Shown here: in pieces, positions 1 to 10,414 of the stretch
Position numbering within the stretch: position 1 is the first letter of the stretch
Layout of the letters: each line of letters starts with the position of its first letter
Assembly (NCBI GenBank): GCA_014155875.1
Contig: JACEFZ010006280.1
Location: forward strand, 262,501-326,500
DNA: 64,000 nucleotides
Direction: 5' to 3'
Origin: Cepaea nemoralis
Taxonomy: Eukaryota; Mollusca; Gastropoda; Stylommatophora; Helicidae
The notes under the pieces: generated by a model
Seen by the model: only the letters and a program-made list of their open reading frames with translations
What the model was told of the DNA's origin: nothing
Databases searched by the model: none
Translations under genes and position numbers: made by a program

Positions 1-225
1 TTTGCTTTGATCACAAGCAGCCTAACTATGGAAGTCATGGCAGTAAGTAAAGCAATATCATGGCTGGAGACACAGACATTCAATCGGGCATGTGTCATCA
101 GTGACTCAATGAGTATGCTCAGGATGATAGAGATGGGGTGGGTCCGAAGAGAGTGGCTGCTGTCTCTGGGGCGGTCTCGTCTGGCAAAGATTAGTTTCAT
201 CTTCGTGCCAGGGCATGCTGGTAGT
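1..225 (+). mobile_element. LINE-A relic, RNase H fragment
   Basis: The translation matches the RNase H region of the fuller LINE-A copy (about 15567-15770), from the SLTMEVMAVSKAI segment with its catalytic Glu, through a DSM segment with a catalytic Asp, to FVPGHAG. Similarity stops abruptly there, so the last catalytic Asp (the ERAD region) is absent. The left end runs off the window. The open frame continues to 348 only by chance into unrelated sequence. This is a broken piece with no expected activity. Confidence 0.85.
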
Positions 226-1320
226 CACGAATTTGCAGCCTTTACTTCCCAGAACAATTTTCGGTTCACTTTTGATGGGCCATGTAGAGGATCAAAAGAC
301 GAACAAAACTGTTTTCTCTATATTCAAGGCTATACTGTCGTGACGTAAGCTTGCAAAGCCTGCAAGTAAACAAACCACCAGGAATGGCTTTCTATTTGGG
401 AAGTTAATTTGACACCAGTACCGGTCACCCCCAGAGGTTATCAATCCAGCCAGACTGGAGGGCAGACTCAGGGGACTGAATGGTAATTAAAACCAACCAG
501 GCATGACGCAAGTAAACCTGGTTTACCAACAGAGTTGTAAACTGGCAGCTGACCATGAGAACCTAATTGCTCCTTTGACATGACACCTGATAAGCACAGC
601 TAGGAAACCGCCCCACCGCGATGGCTGACCTCCATCTGGTAGAGACTAGAGGTGCAAGGTGTGAAATCACTGATAAGACTCAGGGGGCTAATAATTGTCA
701 GACCCACAGGTGTGATGGCCAGTTTGCAGTGATAATTGCAATTAACGTCAGGGGGAGATAAGAAGAATTTATGGCTGGAATTCCTGGGAGATAAGTGTCT
801 ACTGCTAGGCTAGGTATAAAAACCCATGCTAGACCTGTTCCCTTTAGATTAAGTCTGACTTCAGAACAGGTAGGAACTATCTCAATGTTCTGTAGTCATA
901 TGCATGATTATTATGTTAGATTTCACTACAAAAGTTATTTCTTAGTAACTAATCAGTCATTTAGATGTATGTACTGATTTTCAGTCTATATCTGATCTAG
1001 GGTATTGCAAGAACTATCATTTTCGTAGGTTACTTGAGTGTTCTTTCTAAGTTCTGTGTTCAATATCATATTGCTTTAAAGTGTTACTCTTCTGAGAAGT
1101 AGAACCTTATGTAAGACAGATCTTGTCTAGATATACTTGAGGTGTCGTGGTAGATGCTTGTCATTTCTTTGTAAACTAGACTAGTCTATTTTTGGTGTGT
1201 GCATTTGTTGTACAGAATATAGTCAACTGACTATTTATTTAATTCTTACAACAACAGTAACTAAGTGGTGATTAAACCGGGCAGATCAGCAAATATGGCT
1301 GGTCTGTGTGGTCACTTCAA
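226..1320. other. non-coding stretch, no gene seen
   Basis: No frame here resembles a protein I recognise. It contains a TATA-like box at 815-822 (tataaaaa) about 20 bases before a pyrimidine-rich patch, so part could be an old LTR or promoter. I could not find matching ends or a target duplication to support that. Confidence 0.5.
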
Positions 1321-1327
1321 TTAGACT

Positions 1328-1632
1328 TGTTGTATATCTCATTTTGTAGCTATACAATATTAGTACTCATTAATAATGCCTGATGCTATTATGTTGAGTA
1401 TCATTATATGTATATCTTGAAGTAATATAATGTTTACGGATATGTTGGATGTATGTATGTGTAATTTCATATGAATATACGATGCTAGGAATATGCTTCG
1501 TACATATTCTTTTTGTGTATATACGTCTCATTTCGTATACATACAAGCTAACTAGTGCATTATGCTATTATGTAAAAGTATCATAATATGTCTAGTTTTA
1601 TTAATATGTTTATGTGTATTGGATGTTTGATA
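1328..1632. repeat. diverged tandem duplication, about 185-bp period
   Basis: Two AT-rich units (about 1328-1450 and 1516-1632) share the order: tctcatttygta, a gctattatgt block, agtatcatWatatgt, then a ttggatgt end. They are clearly diverged. The intervening sequence is also AT-rich and has no coding frame. Confidence 0.55.
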
Positions 1633-1639
1633 TATTGAT

Positions 1640-2790
1640 TTGTCATATGCAACCCTACCAATATGAAGTGTTATGTTATTGAGTGCGCATTGGCACCTTG
1701 CCTATTGGTTGCATTTGTAGCAGAGGTGTAATGGTACAGACTTTACCCACAGGTGTTATGGGGTATATGGTGCTAAATGTTTTTCATCGTATGGTGGACG
1801 GTAATTCACGGAGGTCTGGCACAGATACTGGTCACGGCTTGTAAGCCCGGATGATCAGGCATTATTATAATACCATTACCGACCCTGTGAGCTGCTAAAC
1901 CAACTTTGGACGGAGCGGCTGTACGACACAGAATTTCTGTATTAGCGACATGGACATGGGGCGGCAGAAATTTAATCATTACAGGCGTGTGAGACAATTG
2001 AAAAGCCCGTCCCAGACTAAAGACAGTAGGGAGAAGGAGGATGGTGAACGCAGTAGAGCTGGAAGATAAACTTGGCCAGACTGGTCATTGTATATGTTTG
2101 TGTTATGATATGTTATACTTAAGATTGCGCTGATGTAGAACTAGATATAACACATTCTTGACTTTCTTACCAGCTCTCACAAGGAGCACCTATGTTACAG
2201 ATCTCAAGAACGAGTGAAGACTAGGTAGAGCTAGGACTGGCAGGAGGCAGAATACCGGCAAGCTGTTTTTTTTTAGTCTACTTGAGAGTGGGGATCTGGA
2301 TCACATATCCAGATAGATCAAGTAACAAGTTACGTAATGTTTCTCATCACTATCTATATGATATCATCATCATCATTTTGAATAACATCCAATGTTTAAT
2401 ATGATTAGTAAATAAATGTTGTAGTATTGTAACTCATAGTTCTGTCATTATATTTTTCCCAATTGTGCATACGTGTTGTGTGTGTACATTGGTGTTACAC
2501 ACCAAGGAAAGGAGCAGTCAGGGAGAAAAACCTGTACTAGGATAGTTGTCCTTAAACTTTAATTCAGACTTTAAAATCTATCCTAGCTAACCTTCTCTTT
2601 CATATTCCTTGGCGAATATTCAGCACAGTTCATTTCAATTTTGTAACGAGCCACTTAGAGCTGTACGTTGGATATTCATGGGCCTGATCTATAGTTCAGC
2701 CATATAGATTTTGTCCCTACTCAGTTTCTGACTATTTGGGGTTGCTCGCCAGTGAATAATACTTTCATCTAGGCGGTGGGGCACCCCGAC
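1640..2790. other. non-coding stretch, no gene seen
   Basis: I see only short chance frames, an oligo-T run near 2267-2275 and a short ATC run near 2360-2375. Nothing can be assigned to a family. The LINE-A similarity begins only near 2793. Confidence 0.5.
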
Positions 2791-2792
2791 TT

Positions 2793-3006
2793 CTGACACT
2801 GGTGTACAAGGGAATGAGCAGGCTAACAGGCTTGCAGGTAGGGCTACTGTGGATGGTGGACGAGCCATGGACCTGGCAGACATTCTGAATGATGTACGAG
2901 AAGTAAGTCGTTTACGAAAACCAAGCGATGACTGGGAATCTACAACCATGGTCAGACTGCGAGAACAGCAAGTTAAAAGAGGAGCGGCAAAACATGAACA
3001 CTACGC
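2793..3006 (+). mobile_element. LINE-A relic, end of RNase H and C-terminus
   Basis: The translation follows the fuller LINE-A copy from the VQGNE segment of RNase H through GGRAMDLADIL and REQQVKRGAAK to EHYA, which is 15770-15975 there. At about 3006-3007 it jumps directly to the RT domain of the same family, so a 3' part lies upstream of a mid-element part. Both pieces read on the plus strand in one open frame (2849-3157). Confidence 0.8.
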
Positions 3007-4621
3007 ATTATCTCCGTTGCTTTTCAAAGCCTACATTTTGAGAATTACCAGTGAGCAGATTACAGGACCGGGGAGGGCATTGTCGTATGCCCACGATATG
3101 TTAATGTATCGTCATGGTAATGATAGAGATTGGGTTGCAATGGAACTACAAACATAACTAAAACGCATAAGCGCTTGGTATGTGGAATCTGGGGCAATGG
3201 TCAACCAAAAGATGGCAGCAGTGACATGATTCTCTTTGAATAACCATATTGTCAACACTCCAACACCAACTGTAAATCTGTGTTCAAAGACCGTAGAAAT
3301 AACTCAGGTAATGAATTACCTATGGGATACGTTTTGATTGAAGCCTTGCTTATAATGAGCACATAGACCAGGTGATAACAAATGCCAATCGGGGTTTTGC
3401 TACGGCGACAGCAAACTGTGAGCAGCGCCATCTATGTCTTCTATACGAGGGTCTGGTCATGTCTGTTTTTGAGTATGCGATGGCAATCCTGACTCTCAGC
3501 CGTAAGCAGATAGAAAGGAGGGAAAGGATGCAGAATGAAGCTATGCGTATTATTCTTGGATGTACAAGAGATGCACCATGCAGGAAGATGCGCTATCTTC
3601 TTGATTAAACAATCATTGGAGATAGAATACAAATTTGCAGAGCACGTGCCTACCTCAGAGTCAATGAAGCACACAACATCCACCGCATAGCGGAATTAAG
3701 AAGGTAAAGGGCAACAGGTTAAAAAGAGGAAGGTTGTGGATGGGCCAAGCCGAAGACATTCTTCAACAGGTGTGTTCACTTGAGGCCTTAGAACCTGGCG
3801 AGGAGTGGGTACAAGTGCCAACAGATTTTTGTTCGTCCTTTTCAGTTTGCATCCAACTAGACAGAAAATGCAGACAAGAAAATCCGGCTGCTGTGGAGGC
3901 GGAAGTTCATGCGTTAATTTTCGAGAATTCGTTATACGGTGATGATGTCATTTACAACGATGGGTTGCTCATTCAACGAGTGAGAAGTTCATGGGTCTTT
4001 ACGGCTAAGGCCGAAGGGAGATTTGTGGAGGAAGATTCCGGTGCTTTTGCTTTGACCACGAGTAGCCTGAGTATGGAAGTCATGGCAGTAAGTAAAGTAA
4101 TAACATGACTCGAGACACAGACATTCATTAGGGCATGTTTCCTTAGTGACTCAATGAGTATTCTCAAGAAGATAGAGATGAGGTGGATCCGAAGAGAGTG
4201 GTTGCAGTCTTGGAGCGGTCTCGGCGAGCAAAGGTTAGTTTCATCTTCCTGCCAGGGCATGCAGTAGTACCAAAAAATGAGCGGTCTGACAAGCTCGCAG
4301 GTAAGGCTACTGTGGAAGGGGGACGAGCCTTGAATCAGGCTGACATTCTGAATGCTCTACGAGACGTAAGTCTTTTGCGAGAACCAAGTGATGACTGCGA
4401 ATCTACAATCATGGTCAGGATCCGAGAACAGCAAATTAAAAGAGGTGTGGCCAAATAAAAACACTTCGCGCGAAGCCAGTAAAGATTAATACACCAACAC
4501 AGAGTTGATGTCGTTAGCCATTACACGCTGCGGGATTTACTGAGGAGGGGATCCGAGCATTTATGTACTGAATGTTTCGATGTGCAATGAGGATGATCTG
4601 TCCACTAACTAACTAACTAAC
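3007..4621 (+). mobile_element. LINE-A relic, RT to 3' end
   Basis: It runs in order from the RT segment LSPLLFKAY and the catalytic box (mutated to YAHD where the better copy has YADD), through the thumb (3372-3608), the linker and start of RNase H (3734-4108), RNase H (4183-4458), to the 3' end near 4590. Frameshifts and stops occur at about 3157, 3608, 4108 and 4458. In RNase H, YTDGS reads YNDGL, so a catalytic Asp context is damaged. It ends in a (CTAA)n tail at about 4602-4621, like the copy ending at 16131. The 5' end is an abrupt join to another LINE-A piece. Confidence 0.85.
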
Positions 4622-4627
4622 TTAGCT

Positions 4628-4884
4628 GCCAACTTAACAATTCGAGCCCGAGTAACAAATGCTGTTATCAGACAGACAGTGGGATCAACACCTTGTGCCA
4701 CATTTATTGAAAGGCAGAAGATCAAGTGGTTTGGTCATGTCGTTAGAATGCAACATCATCAACTACCATCACTGGCCTTACATCAAAGATCATCTGCGAC
4801 GAGACCAAGAGGACGTCCAAGAAGAAAATGGATTGACAACATCAAAGACATTGTACAATCACACGGCATGACACTATCCGTGAT
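4628..4884 (+). mobile_element. LINE-K fragment, RT C-terminal region
   Basis: Open frame 4679-4918 encodes KWFGHVVRM, then TRPRGRPRRKW and DNIKD. This pattern is typical of the C-terminus of RTE-like reverse transcriptases. The catalytic RT core is missing. Related minus-strand fragments occur near 6.0-6.36, 8.5-8.7, 24.06-24.39 and 26.5-26.7 kb, so this lineage was active repeatedly. Confidence 0.75.
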
Positions 4885-5290
4885 TTCACAAAAGCCTGTG
4901 CTTTCCGATCGTATATAGGCATTCAGGTCACCCATCCAAATTTTGACATTTCCATTTCTTTGATTATCTATAATTCTTTAGAGTTTAATGTAAAAATGTC
5001 CTGTTAATTGTTTAATCCATGTCACTTGTGGATGCATAAAACTGGGTCCCATTCTATCAATGTTTGCCCTGCCTCTTTAAATATCATTGTAGATATTCTT
5101 TTCCTGTAAAAAAAAAAACCAAGAGAGGGGGTGGGGGTGGTAATGTTTCTCTGGGTGGCCTAAGGACAGTTGTTTCAATGTGCTTAGAAGTTATTGTCTG
5201 CAACGTGCCACCATATAATGCGCGATTCCAGAATGATAATCACACAGAATACCATCTTCTCTCCTACTTGTGCTGTCTTTCATATGCTAG
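4885..5290 (+). repeat. repeat shared with 22705-23095
   Basis: This is AT-rich sequence following a LINE-K-like C-terminus, with a short oligo-A/G-rich patch near 5108-5140. The partner copy has the same layout with a longer G run. It may be the 3' untranslated part of the LINE upstream. No gene is visible. Confidence 0.7.
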
Positions 5291-5302
5291 TTAGTTAGTT
5301 AG

Positions 5303-5392
5303 TCGCGATTCCAACTTACTTACTCACGAGAGTATACGGGATTACGGAGAAAGTCGCGAACTCCTAGGCCAGGGAGACCGGCCACTGATATA
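5303..5392 (-). mobile_element. SINE-1 fragment (tRNA-like head)
   Basis: It is the reverse complement of the head of SINE-1 (ctccgtaatctcgtatactctcg region) and ends with the shared gccgg start of the element. The body is missing. The full-length counterpart in block 2 is at 23223-23456, so the loss happened on this side. Confidence 0.75.
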
Positions 5393-5699
5393 CAACTGTA
5401 TAAATAGATAGCATTAAATGTGTTTTATCTCATTAAAAAAAAAAAACATCATTTTGTAATTTAATCAAAACTAACTAGGAATTCACCAAAACAGAGGCTT
5501 GGTACGTATTCTTTTGGGGAATTAAGGCAGGTTGAACCGCAGAAGCAGATATTCTTGTTCTTGAAGAACAGATCTCGATGTTCTGGTGGTCTTGTGACAG
5601 TAATAAAATGACCAACTTCCTGACGACCGATTTATTATATTTAAGAATTGGCACCACAGCACACCGGGAAAACCCAAAGATGCTTCGTTTCCCACCACA

Positions 5700-5885
5700 A
5701 TTGCCTTTATGAGTCATTCATTCAGTAGCATGTCCTTTACAGAACCTAGCTGCCATAACAACCTTCCTGAAAACCTGTCGATCATAAGCAAGATGTCCTG
5801 CGTCCGATACACCCATCTGGAGATCATCCGCCATATCCTGCACCCATCTTCTCTTTGGTCTTCCTCTTCCTCTCTTCGCAGGCAT

Positions 5886-5924
<39 letters not shown>

Positions 5925-5995
5925 TTCCACTTCTGCCGTCAAGCGTCGTGGGGAGGAATAATTTGCGCTCCAGTGCCCGGTGGGCGGCACTGGAT
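5700..5995 (-). mobile_element. LINE C-terminal fragment with poly-Asp tract
   Basis: The minus-strand frame 5990-5718 reads SSPRRLTAEVE, a run of 13 Asp encoded by a (GAT)n microsatellite (plus strand (ATC)n, about 5884-5924), then RGRGRPKRRWVQDMADDL, a typical C-terminal motif of RTE-like RTs, and a stop. The upstream RT is absent. The block 2 partner at about 23719-24033 has the same layout with a longer, interrupted GAT tract (a Tyr inside the Asp run). Confidence 0.7.
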
Positions 5996-6034
5996 AGTGT
6001 CATTCCGTGTGATTGTACAATGTCTTTGATGTCG

Positions 6035-6360
6035 TCAATCTATTTTCTTCTTGGACATCCTCGTGGTCTCGTCGCAGATGATCTTTGATGTAAGGCCAGT
6101 GATGGTAGTTGATAGTGTTGCATTCTAACTACAAGGCTAAACCACAAGGTGTTGATCCCACTGTCTTGTCTAATAACAGCATTTCTTAGCAGTTGTTGGT
6201 CGCTTGTTGTTCGGCTTCGGTGTGTTTCCGGCATGAACGCTGGTAGAGTTGCGTTTTTCTTTCAATTTTCTCCATAATTCTCGAGCTATAGTACTTGAAC
6301 AAGTAAATTCTCTACTGGTTTGCTGGACCTGTCGTAGGTTATTAGAAGCATGTTATTAGC
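6035..6360 (-). mobile_element. LINE-K fragment, C-terminal region
   Basis: Minus-strand frame 6234-6040 contains VVRMQHYQLPSLALHQR and PRGCPRRK, matching the plus-strand fragment at 4679-4870. It extends upstream (6240-6360) beyond that copy. It is broken and lacks the catalytic core. It directly abuts LINE-C copy 1, and the same join exists in block 2. Confidence 0.75.
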
Positions 6361-6561
6361 AACGCCTATGGGTCAGTGCCACACCAGTTGTTGTGGCATG
6401 CACTCAAGGCATATCACGTGCCCGAGAACATGACGGAAATGCTAGTGCAGTACTTCTCGGGCTTCTCTCTTCGGTTCTCGACCAAAACGTTCACGACCAG
6501 ATGGATCGTCTTGCAAATGGGTATTGTCAATTGATGTACGATTTCGCTGATATTATTTGTC

Positions 6562-7689
6562 ATGGCCATGCAGGTCATACTGGATGCGGCATCTGAGTGT
6601 GCACACGGTCCGAAACATAGCGAAATGCAGAACTCGCCACCGCTGAAGGCCTTCATGGACGATACGACAATTCTGACACCGAAGGAGAGTTATGCTCGCA
6701 GCATTCTCCTCAGACTAGACGAGCTGATTCGCTGGTGCCGGATGAGCTTCAAACCTAAGAAATCAAGACGCCTGTCGATCATAAAGAGTAAGGCGGTGGA
6801 AAGGGTGTTCGTGGTGGCCCGACAAGTGATTCCCACGGTGATAGCGGAACCCGTAAAAAGTCTAGGCCGTGTGTACGACTCAACCCTGACGGACAGGAAT
6901 GCGGTGGTTGCGGTACAAACAATGCTAACGAACGTCCTGAGTACTATGGACACAACCAGGCTGATAGGCAAGTTCAAAATCTGGGTCCTCCAGTTCATGC
7001 TTATTCCGAAACTCATGTGGCCGCTGCTGATATATGATATTGGCGTGACCACAGTGAGCACCATGGAGAGCAAGATAAGCAGGTACATGAGAAAGTGGCA
7101 TGGAGTACCCACATGCCTCACGACTGTCGCATTGTATTGCAAGCAGAGCAAGCTCGTCATACCGTTCCAGTCCCTCATGGAAGAGTTTAAGGCAGGAAAA
7201 CCTAGACTCGTGATGATGCTGCACGAGTCTCCAGATATAACGGTTAGTGCATCAGTTCCCGCCTTGAAGACGGGAAGGAAGTGGAAAGTCGTCAGTGCGG
7301 TCGAAGAAGCCCAGGTTACACTCCAGCTGAAGTTGGTAATGGGCCACACTCAGTCAGACAGGAAAGGGTTCGGCTTCCAGAGCAATGGTCCGATGTGGTC
7401 GAAGGCGACGGCCAAAGAACGCAGAGACCTTGTGGTTCAGGAGATCCGCAAGGGGGAAGATGACCAAAGAGTCCGCAAGGCTGCCCAACAGGCGCAGCAG
7501 GCGCAGTGGACATCACAGGAAGCGGTAGTGCAGAGATCCATCACGTGGAATGAGATCAGGCGCATGGCACCACTGCGTCTACGCTTCGTCATCCGATCCC
7601 TCTACGATGTCCTGCCACCAGGTGCCAACTTGATCAAGTGGGGGAAAACACAGACCCGTTCTTTCCCCTCTGTACAAAAGCCCAAATAG
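6562..7689 (+). pseudogene. LINE-C reverse transcriptase, C-terminal half
   Basis: This 375-residue open frame is the longest unbroken LINE-C piece. FMDD, the equivalent of YADD, is at residues 31-34 and is followed by LIRWCRMSFKPKKS and a long thumb/linker rich in basic residues. The fingers and part of the palm lie upstream, where a stop interrupts the frame (GIVN*CTIS near 6530). A frameshift near 7640-7689 separates it from the endonuclease frame. The block 2 partner is cut into at least four frames, so this copy decayed less here. Confidence 0.8.
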
Positions 7690-8000
7690 TCCACACAGCG
7701 GAGCACGTGCTGTCTGGCTGTAAGATCGCCCTGAACCAAGGGCGTTCTACGTGGCGGCATAACAAAGTCCTGACTGAGTTGGCCGCCATAGTGGAAGTGG
7801 CAAGGATGAAAGCAAACAGACAGGGATACAGGTCGAGGCTGATGGAGATTTTCTTCGTCCGAGAAGGGCGCAAAAATGGTAAAGCTGACAACTTACCGCT
7901 TGCTACCATTTTCGATAGTGCGAGGGACTGGGAATTGACCGTAGACCTAAAGAGCCGTGGCAAATGGTTTGATGTGCTGAAGCGAATGGTCATGAAATGA
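7638..8000 (+). pseudogene. LINE-C restriction-like endonuclease fragment
   Basis: The 120-residue frame carries Cys12, His23 and Cys28 (FFPLC ... EHVLSGC), which fits the CCHC knuckle preceding restriction-like endonucleases of R2-type LINEs. The first Cys seems replaced by Phe. It continues GRSTWRHNKVLTELA, FFVREGRK, ARDWELTVDL. A TGA stop (atgaaatga) ends it at 8000. Block 2 reads GGA there and stays open to 26141. The catalytic core that should follow is deleted. Confidence 0.75.
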
Positions 8001-8100
8001 CGATCAAGAGCCGGGGCTCAGAAACAACTGTCTGAGGCAGCCGAAAAAGTCTCATGCTGGCTGTGGAACTGCCATAACCTAGAGTGGAACGAGTCTCGAA

Positions 8101-8244
8101 ACTAGTATGGGTAGAAGCGGTAACTGCAGTACCAACAATTTCTCAACCAAGACCACGAACTGTACAACGTCTCGTGTCAAATCTTTAGCTCCGTACGTGA
8201 GTGGCGAAGTGAGTGCAGTCAATCACGCATATGTCGGCCGAAAT
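8101..8244 (+). other. LINE-C 3' flank or untranslated region
   Basis: It follows the LINE-C stop codon and is shared with block 2 up to about 26223. The last 55 or so bases (8190-8244) are missing from block 2, immediately before the SINE insertion. No frame of interest is seen. Confidence 0.5.
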
Positions 8245-8255
8245 CCAACCTCTAT

Positions 8256-8495
8256 TTTTTTTTATAGCATATCCTTTACAGGACCTCGCTGTCAACACCA
8301 GCATCTTTCAGCTGTATGTTGATTTCTTGGCAAGATTACGCTCAGTGGTTTGCCATTGCTTTCTGAGCGGCCGGCTCAGTGTCCCGCAAGTCACCAGCGG
8401 GGGACGAACCGCTCCCAGCTCGCTCCCGCGCCGAGACTGCGTGACAAACGGGATTACGAAGAAAGTGTTGTAACCCCACAGCCAGAGAGACCGGC
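8256..8495 (-). mobile_element. SINE-1, head variant, with 11-bp target duplication
   Basis: On the minus strand it runs from gccggtctctctggctgtgg through a B-box-like cggttcgtccc, the shared body (gcaatggcaaaccactgagcg), to a poly-A tail (oligo-T at 8256). It is flanked by ccaacctctat at 8245-8255 and 8496-8506. The head differs from the copies at 11.7 kb while the body is the same. The 26232-26472 copy in block 2 is the same insertion. Confidence 0.85.
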
Positions 8496-8506
8496 CCAAC
8501 CTCTAT

Positions 8507-8727
8507 AATATAGCGATAATCGACCGTAGTTGTTGCTTCGGTAATGATGTGATGATGGTATTGCATTCTAACTTCATGGCCAAACCACAAGGTGTTGATT
8601 CCACTGTCTGTCTAATAACAGCATTTCTTAGCAGTTGTTGGTCGCTTGTTGTTCGGCTTCAGTGTGTTTCTGGCATGAACGCAGGTAGAGTTGCGTCTTT
8701 CTTTCAATTTTCTCCATAATTCTCGAG
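8507..8727 (-). mobile_element. LINE-K fragment
   Basis: The reverse complement matches the LINE-K stretch containing the ctgttattagacagacagtg and aacaccttgtggtttggcc segments seen also at 4660-4740 and 6120-6240. It has no intact frame. It ends at a ctcgag near 8725 and is joined to an inverted LINE-C scrap. Confidence 0.65.
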
Positions 8728-8795
8728 CTCAAACATCAAATCATTTGCCACGGCCCTTTAGGTCTACGGTCAATTCCCAGTCCCTCGCATCATCG
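8728..8795 (-). mobile_element. LINE-C scrap, inverted copy of 7912-7980
   Basis: The reverse complement matches the LINE-C endonuclease segment encoding SARDWELTVDLKSRGKWFDVL at 7912-7980. It lies about 750 bases downstream in opposite orientation, so the two could form a hairpin. The arrangement is repeated in block 2 (26705-26772). Confidence 0.8.
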
Positions 8796-8811
8796 CGACT
8801 TGTTGTTGCAG

Positions 8812-10403
8812 TCGCTCGACACCTAGCGACTGCAACAGCTAAAGTGGTATCTCACTTCTGTGTATTGTTGGAAAAGTATTTGCCAGAATTGTTCTGCGCA
8901 GACTTCAAGTCCTAGGAGATCAAGTCTACCCTGAATCACAGTGTGGCTTTCGACAGAACCGGTCTACCACTGATATGATATTCTCATTGCGACAAATGCA
9001 AGAAAAATGCCGTGAACAGAATCAACCACTATATATTGCCTTCATCGACCTCACAAAGGCATCTGATTTGGTCAGTCGGGAGGGTCTGTTCAAGGCACAA
9101 AGAAGATTGGCTGCCCACCAACTCTTCTGTCCATTGTGGAATCGTTCCACACAGGCATAAAGGGTATAATCAAGTTTGATGGTTCAACTTCTGAAGAGTG
9201 AAATCAAGAGTGGAGTTAAGCAAGGTTGTGTACTAGCTCCCACCCTCTTTGGAATATACTTCTCACTTCTACTGAAATATGCCTTTCGTTATCAGGATGG
9301 TGGTATATTCACTCACGCTCAGATGGCGGCCTCTACAATGCTCAGAGATTGAAGGCCAAGACCAAATTTTGGAGGGTACTAATCAGAGAGTTGCTTTTTG
9401 CAGATGATGCTGCAGTTACGACCCACTCTGGGGAAGAATTGCAATGTCTACTATCTGCATTCACCAATGCTTGTTCTGAATTTGGTTTAACAGTTAGCAA
9501 AAAGAAGACACAGATTATGTCACAAGGTGCACATGGGGTACCATAAATCTTTATTGACGACGCCGAACTAGAGATGGTACCATTTTACATATCTAGGATC
9601 AGTAGGTAAATAGCAAATTATCCCTAGATTAGGAAATCAACATTCGGATTGGCAAGGCAGCAACAACAATGAACAGGTTAAGAAAAAGGGTCTGGGAGAA
9701 CAGGAAGCTTACTGCCAAAACAAAAGTCCTTGTCTATCAAGCCTGTGACCTTAGTACTCTTCTTTATGGCAGTGAAACCTGGACAACTTACTCACACCAA
9801 GAGAAACGTTTAAACAGCTTTCATATGCGGTGTCTGCGAAGAATTCTTGGTATTAAGTATCAAGACAAATCACAAATACTGAAGTATTGGAAAGATCAGG
9901 TTGTGTGACAGTTTATTCCATGCTCAGTCTTCGAAGACTTAGATGGATAGGACATCTTTGGAGGATGGAGGATGGTAGAATACCAAAGGACATCTTTGTT
10001 GGTGAATTACAGATGGGTAAGAGATCTCAGGGTCGGCCTCTACTACGATACAAAGATGTATGTAAGCGGGACATGATTGATACAGGCATTGATAATGCAC
10101 ACCTGGGAGCAAGTCGCCGCTGAACGTGTTGCATGGAGTGCAAACATCAGAAATGGAATAAAGACAAAGGAGAAAATTATTGCAGGTAAGTCACACACCG
10201 AGCGTATGAGACGCAAGATGGTGCATGATGGTGGAAATGACCACGTGTTCACATGCACCCACTGTGAACGGACAATTACAGCACAAATTGGCCTTATCAG
10301 TCACATTCGCTACCGAAAAAGGTAAAAGGCACCATAGGTAAAAGTTATTATGCTTTTTTAAAGCACAAACTATCGTCTGTCAAGACGGCAAGGTGCCAAT
10401 GAA
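8812..10403 (+). mobile_element. LINE-B copy 1 (RT to 3' end)
   Basis: It starts in the RT fingers at the GISLLCIVGKV-equivalent segment. It runs through FIDLTKASDLV (about 9045), SGVKQGCVLAPTLFG (about 9210), LLFADDAAVTTHS (about 9391-9430), the thumb (LLYGSETWTTYS, about 9760) and a C-terminal C2H2-like finger (CTHCERTITAQIGLISHIRYR, about 10255), then stops. Several frameshifts break it. The 3' untranslated part (about 80 bases) can pair ggcacc with ggtgcc around a gcttttttaaagc inner stem, and the element ends near gtgccaatga with no poly-A. The EN domain is absent. By architecture it is RTE-like or a relative. Confidence 0.85.
9669..10324 (+). pseudogene. LINE-B RT thumb and C2H2 C-terminus (two frames)
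   Basis: Frames 9669-9908, 9887-10123 and 10077-10325 join to give thumb, then IGHLWRMEDGRIPKDIF, SQGRPLLRYKDVCKRD, and the terminal finger CTHC...H..H. The frame changes near 9900 and 10110, so no single protein is possible. The finger is conserved in all three LINE-B copies here, which suggests it mattered for the element. Confidence 0.75.
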
Positions 10404-10414
10404 TCGACCGTAGG

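Larger units (their letters stand above)
6361..8100 (+). mobile_element. LINE-C copy 1 (R2/NeSL/Utopia-like, internally deleted)
   Basis: It begins inside the RT at the AYGSVPHQLLWH segment and continues through the FMDD catalytic box, thumb, a CCHC-like zinc knuckle and the end of a restriction-like endonuclease domain (WLWNCRN). The N-terminus and first RT motifs are truncated. Between the ARDWEL / KRMVMK segment (about 7990) and EAAEKVSCWLW (about 8040), the endonuclease catalytic stretch expected in this family (PD...E...K type) is not present. The same gap occurs in block 2, so it predates the duplication. I recognise the family from its general architecture and cannot decide the exact clade. 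Confidence 0.8.

Noticed and set aside
333..1255. A solo LTR around the TATA-like box at 815
   Set aside because: I could not find paired TG...CA ends or a direct duplication that fit, so I only note the TATA-like box.
1806..1997. 63-residue minus-strand frame
   Set aside because: Short, no motif, nothing around it to support a gene.
6690..7349. 219-residue minus-strand frame opposite LINE-C
   Set aside because: Shadow of the plus-strand RT frame, which has recognisable motifs. The minus frame has none.
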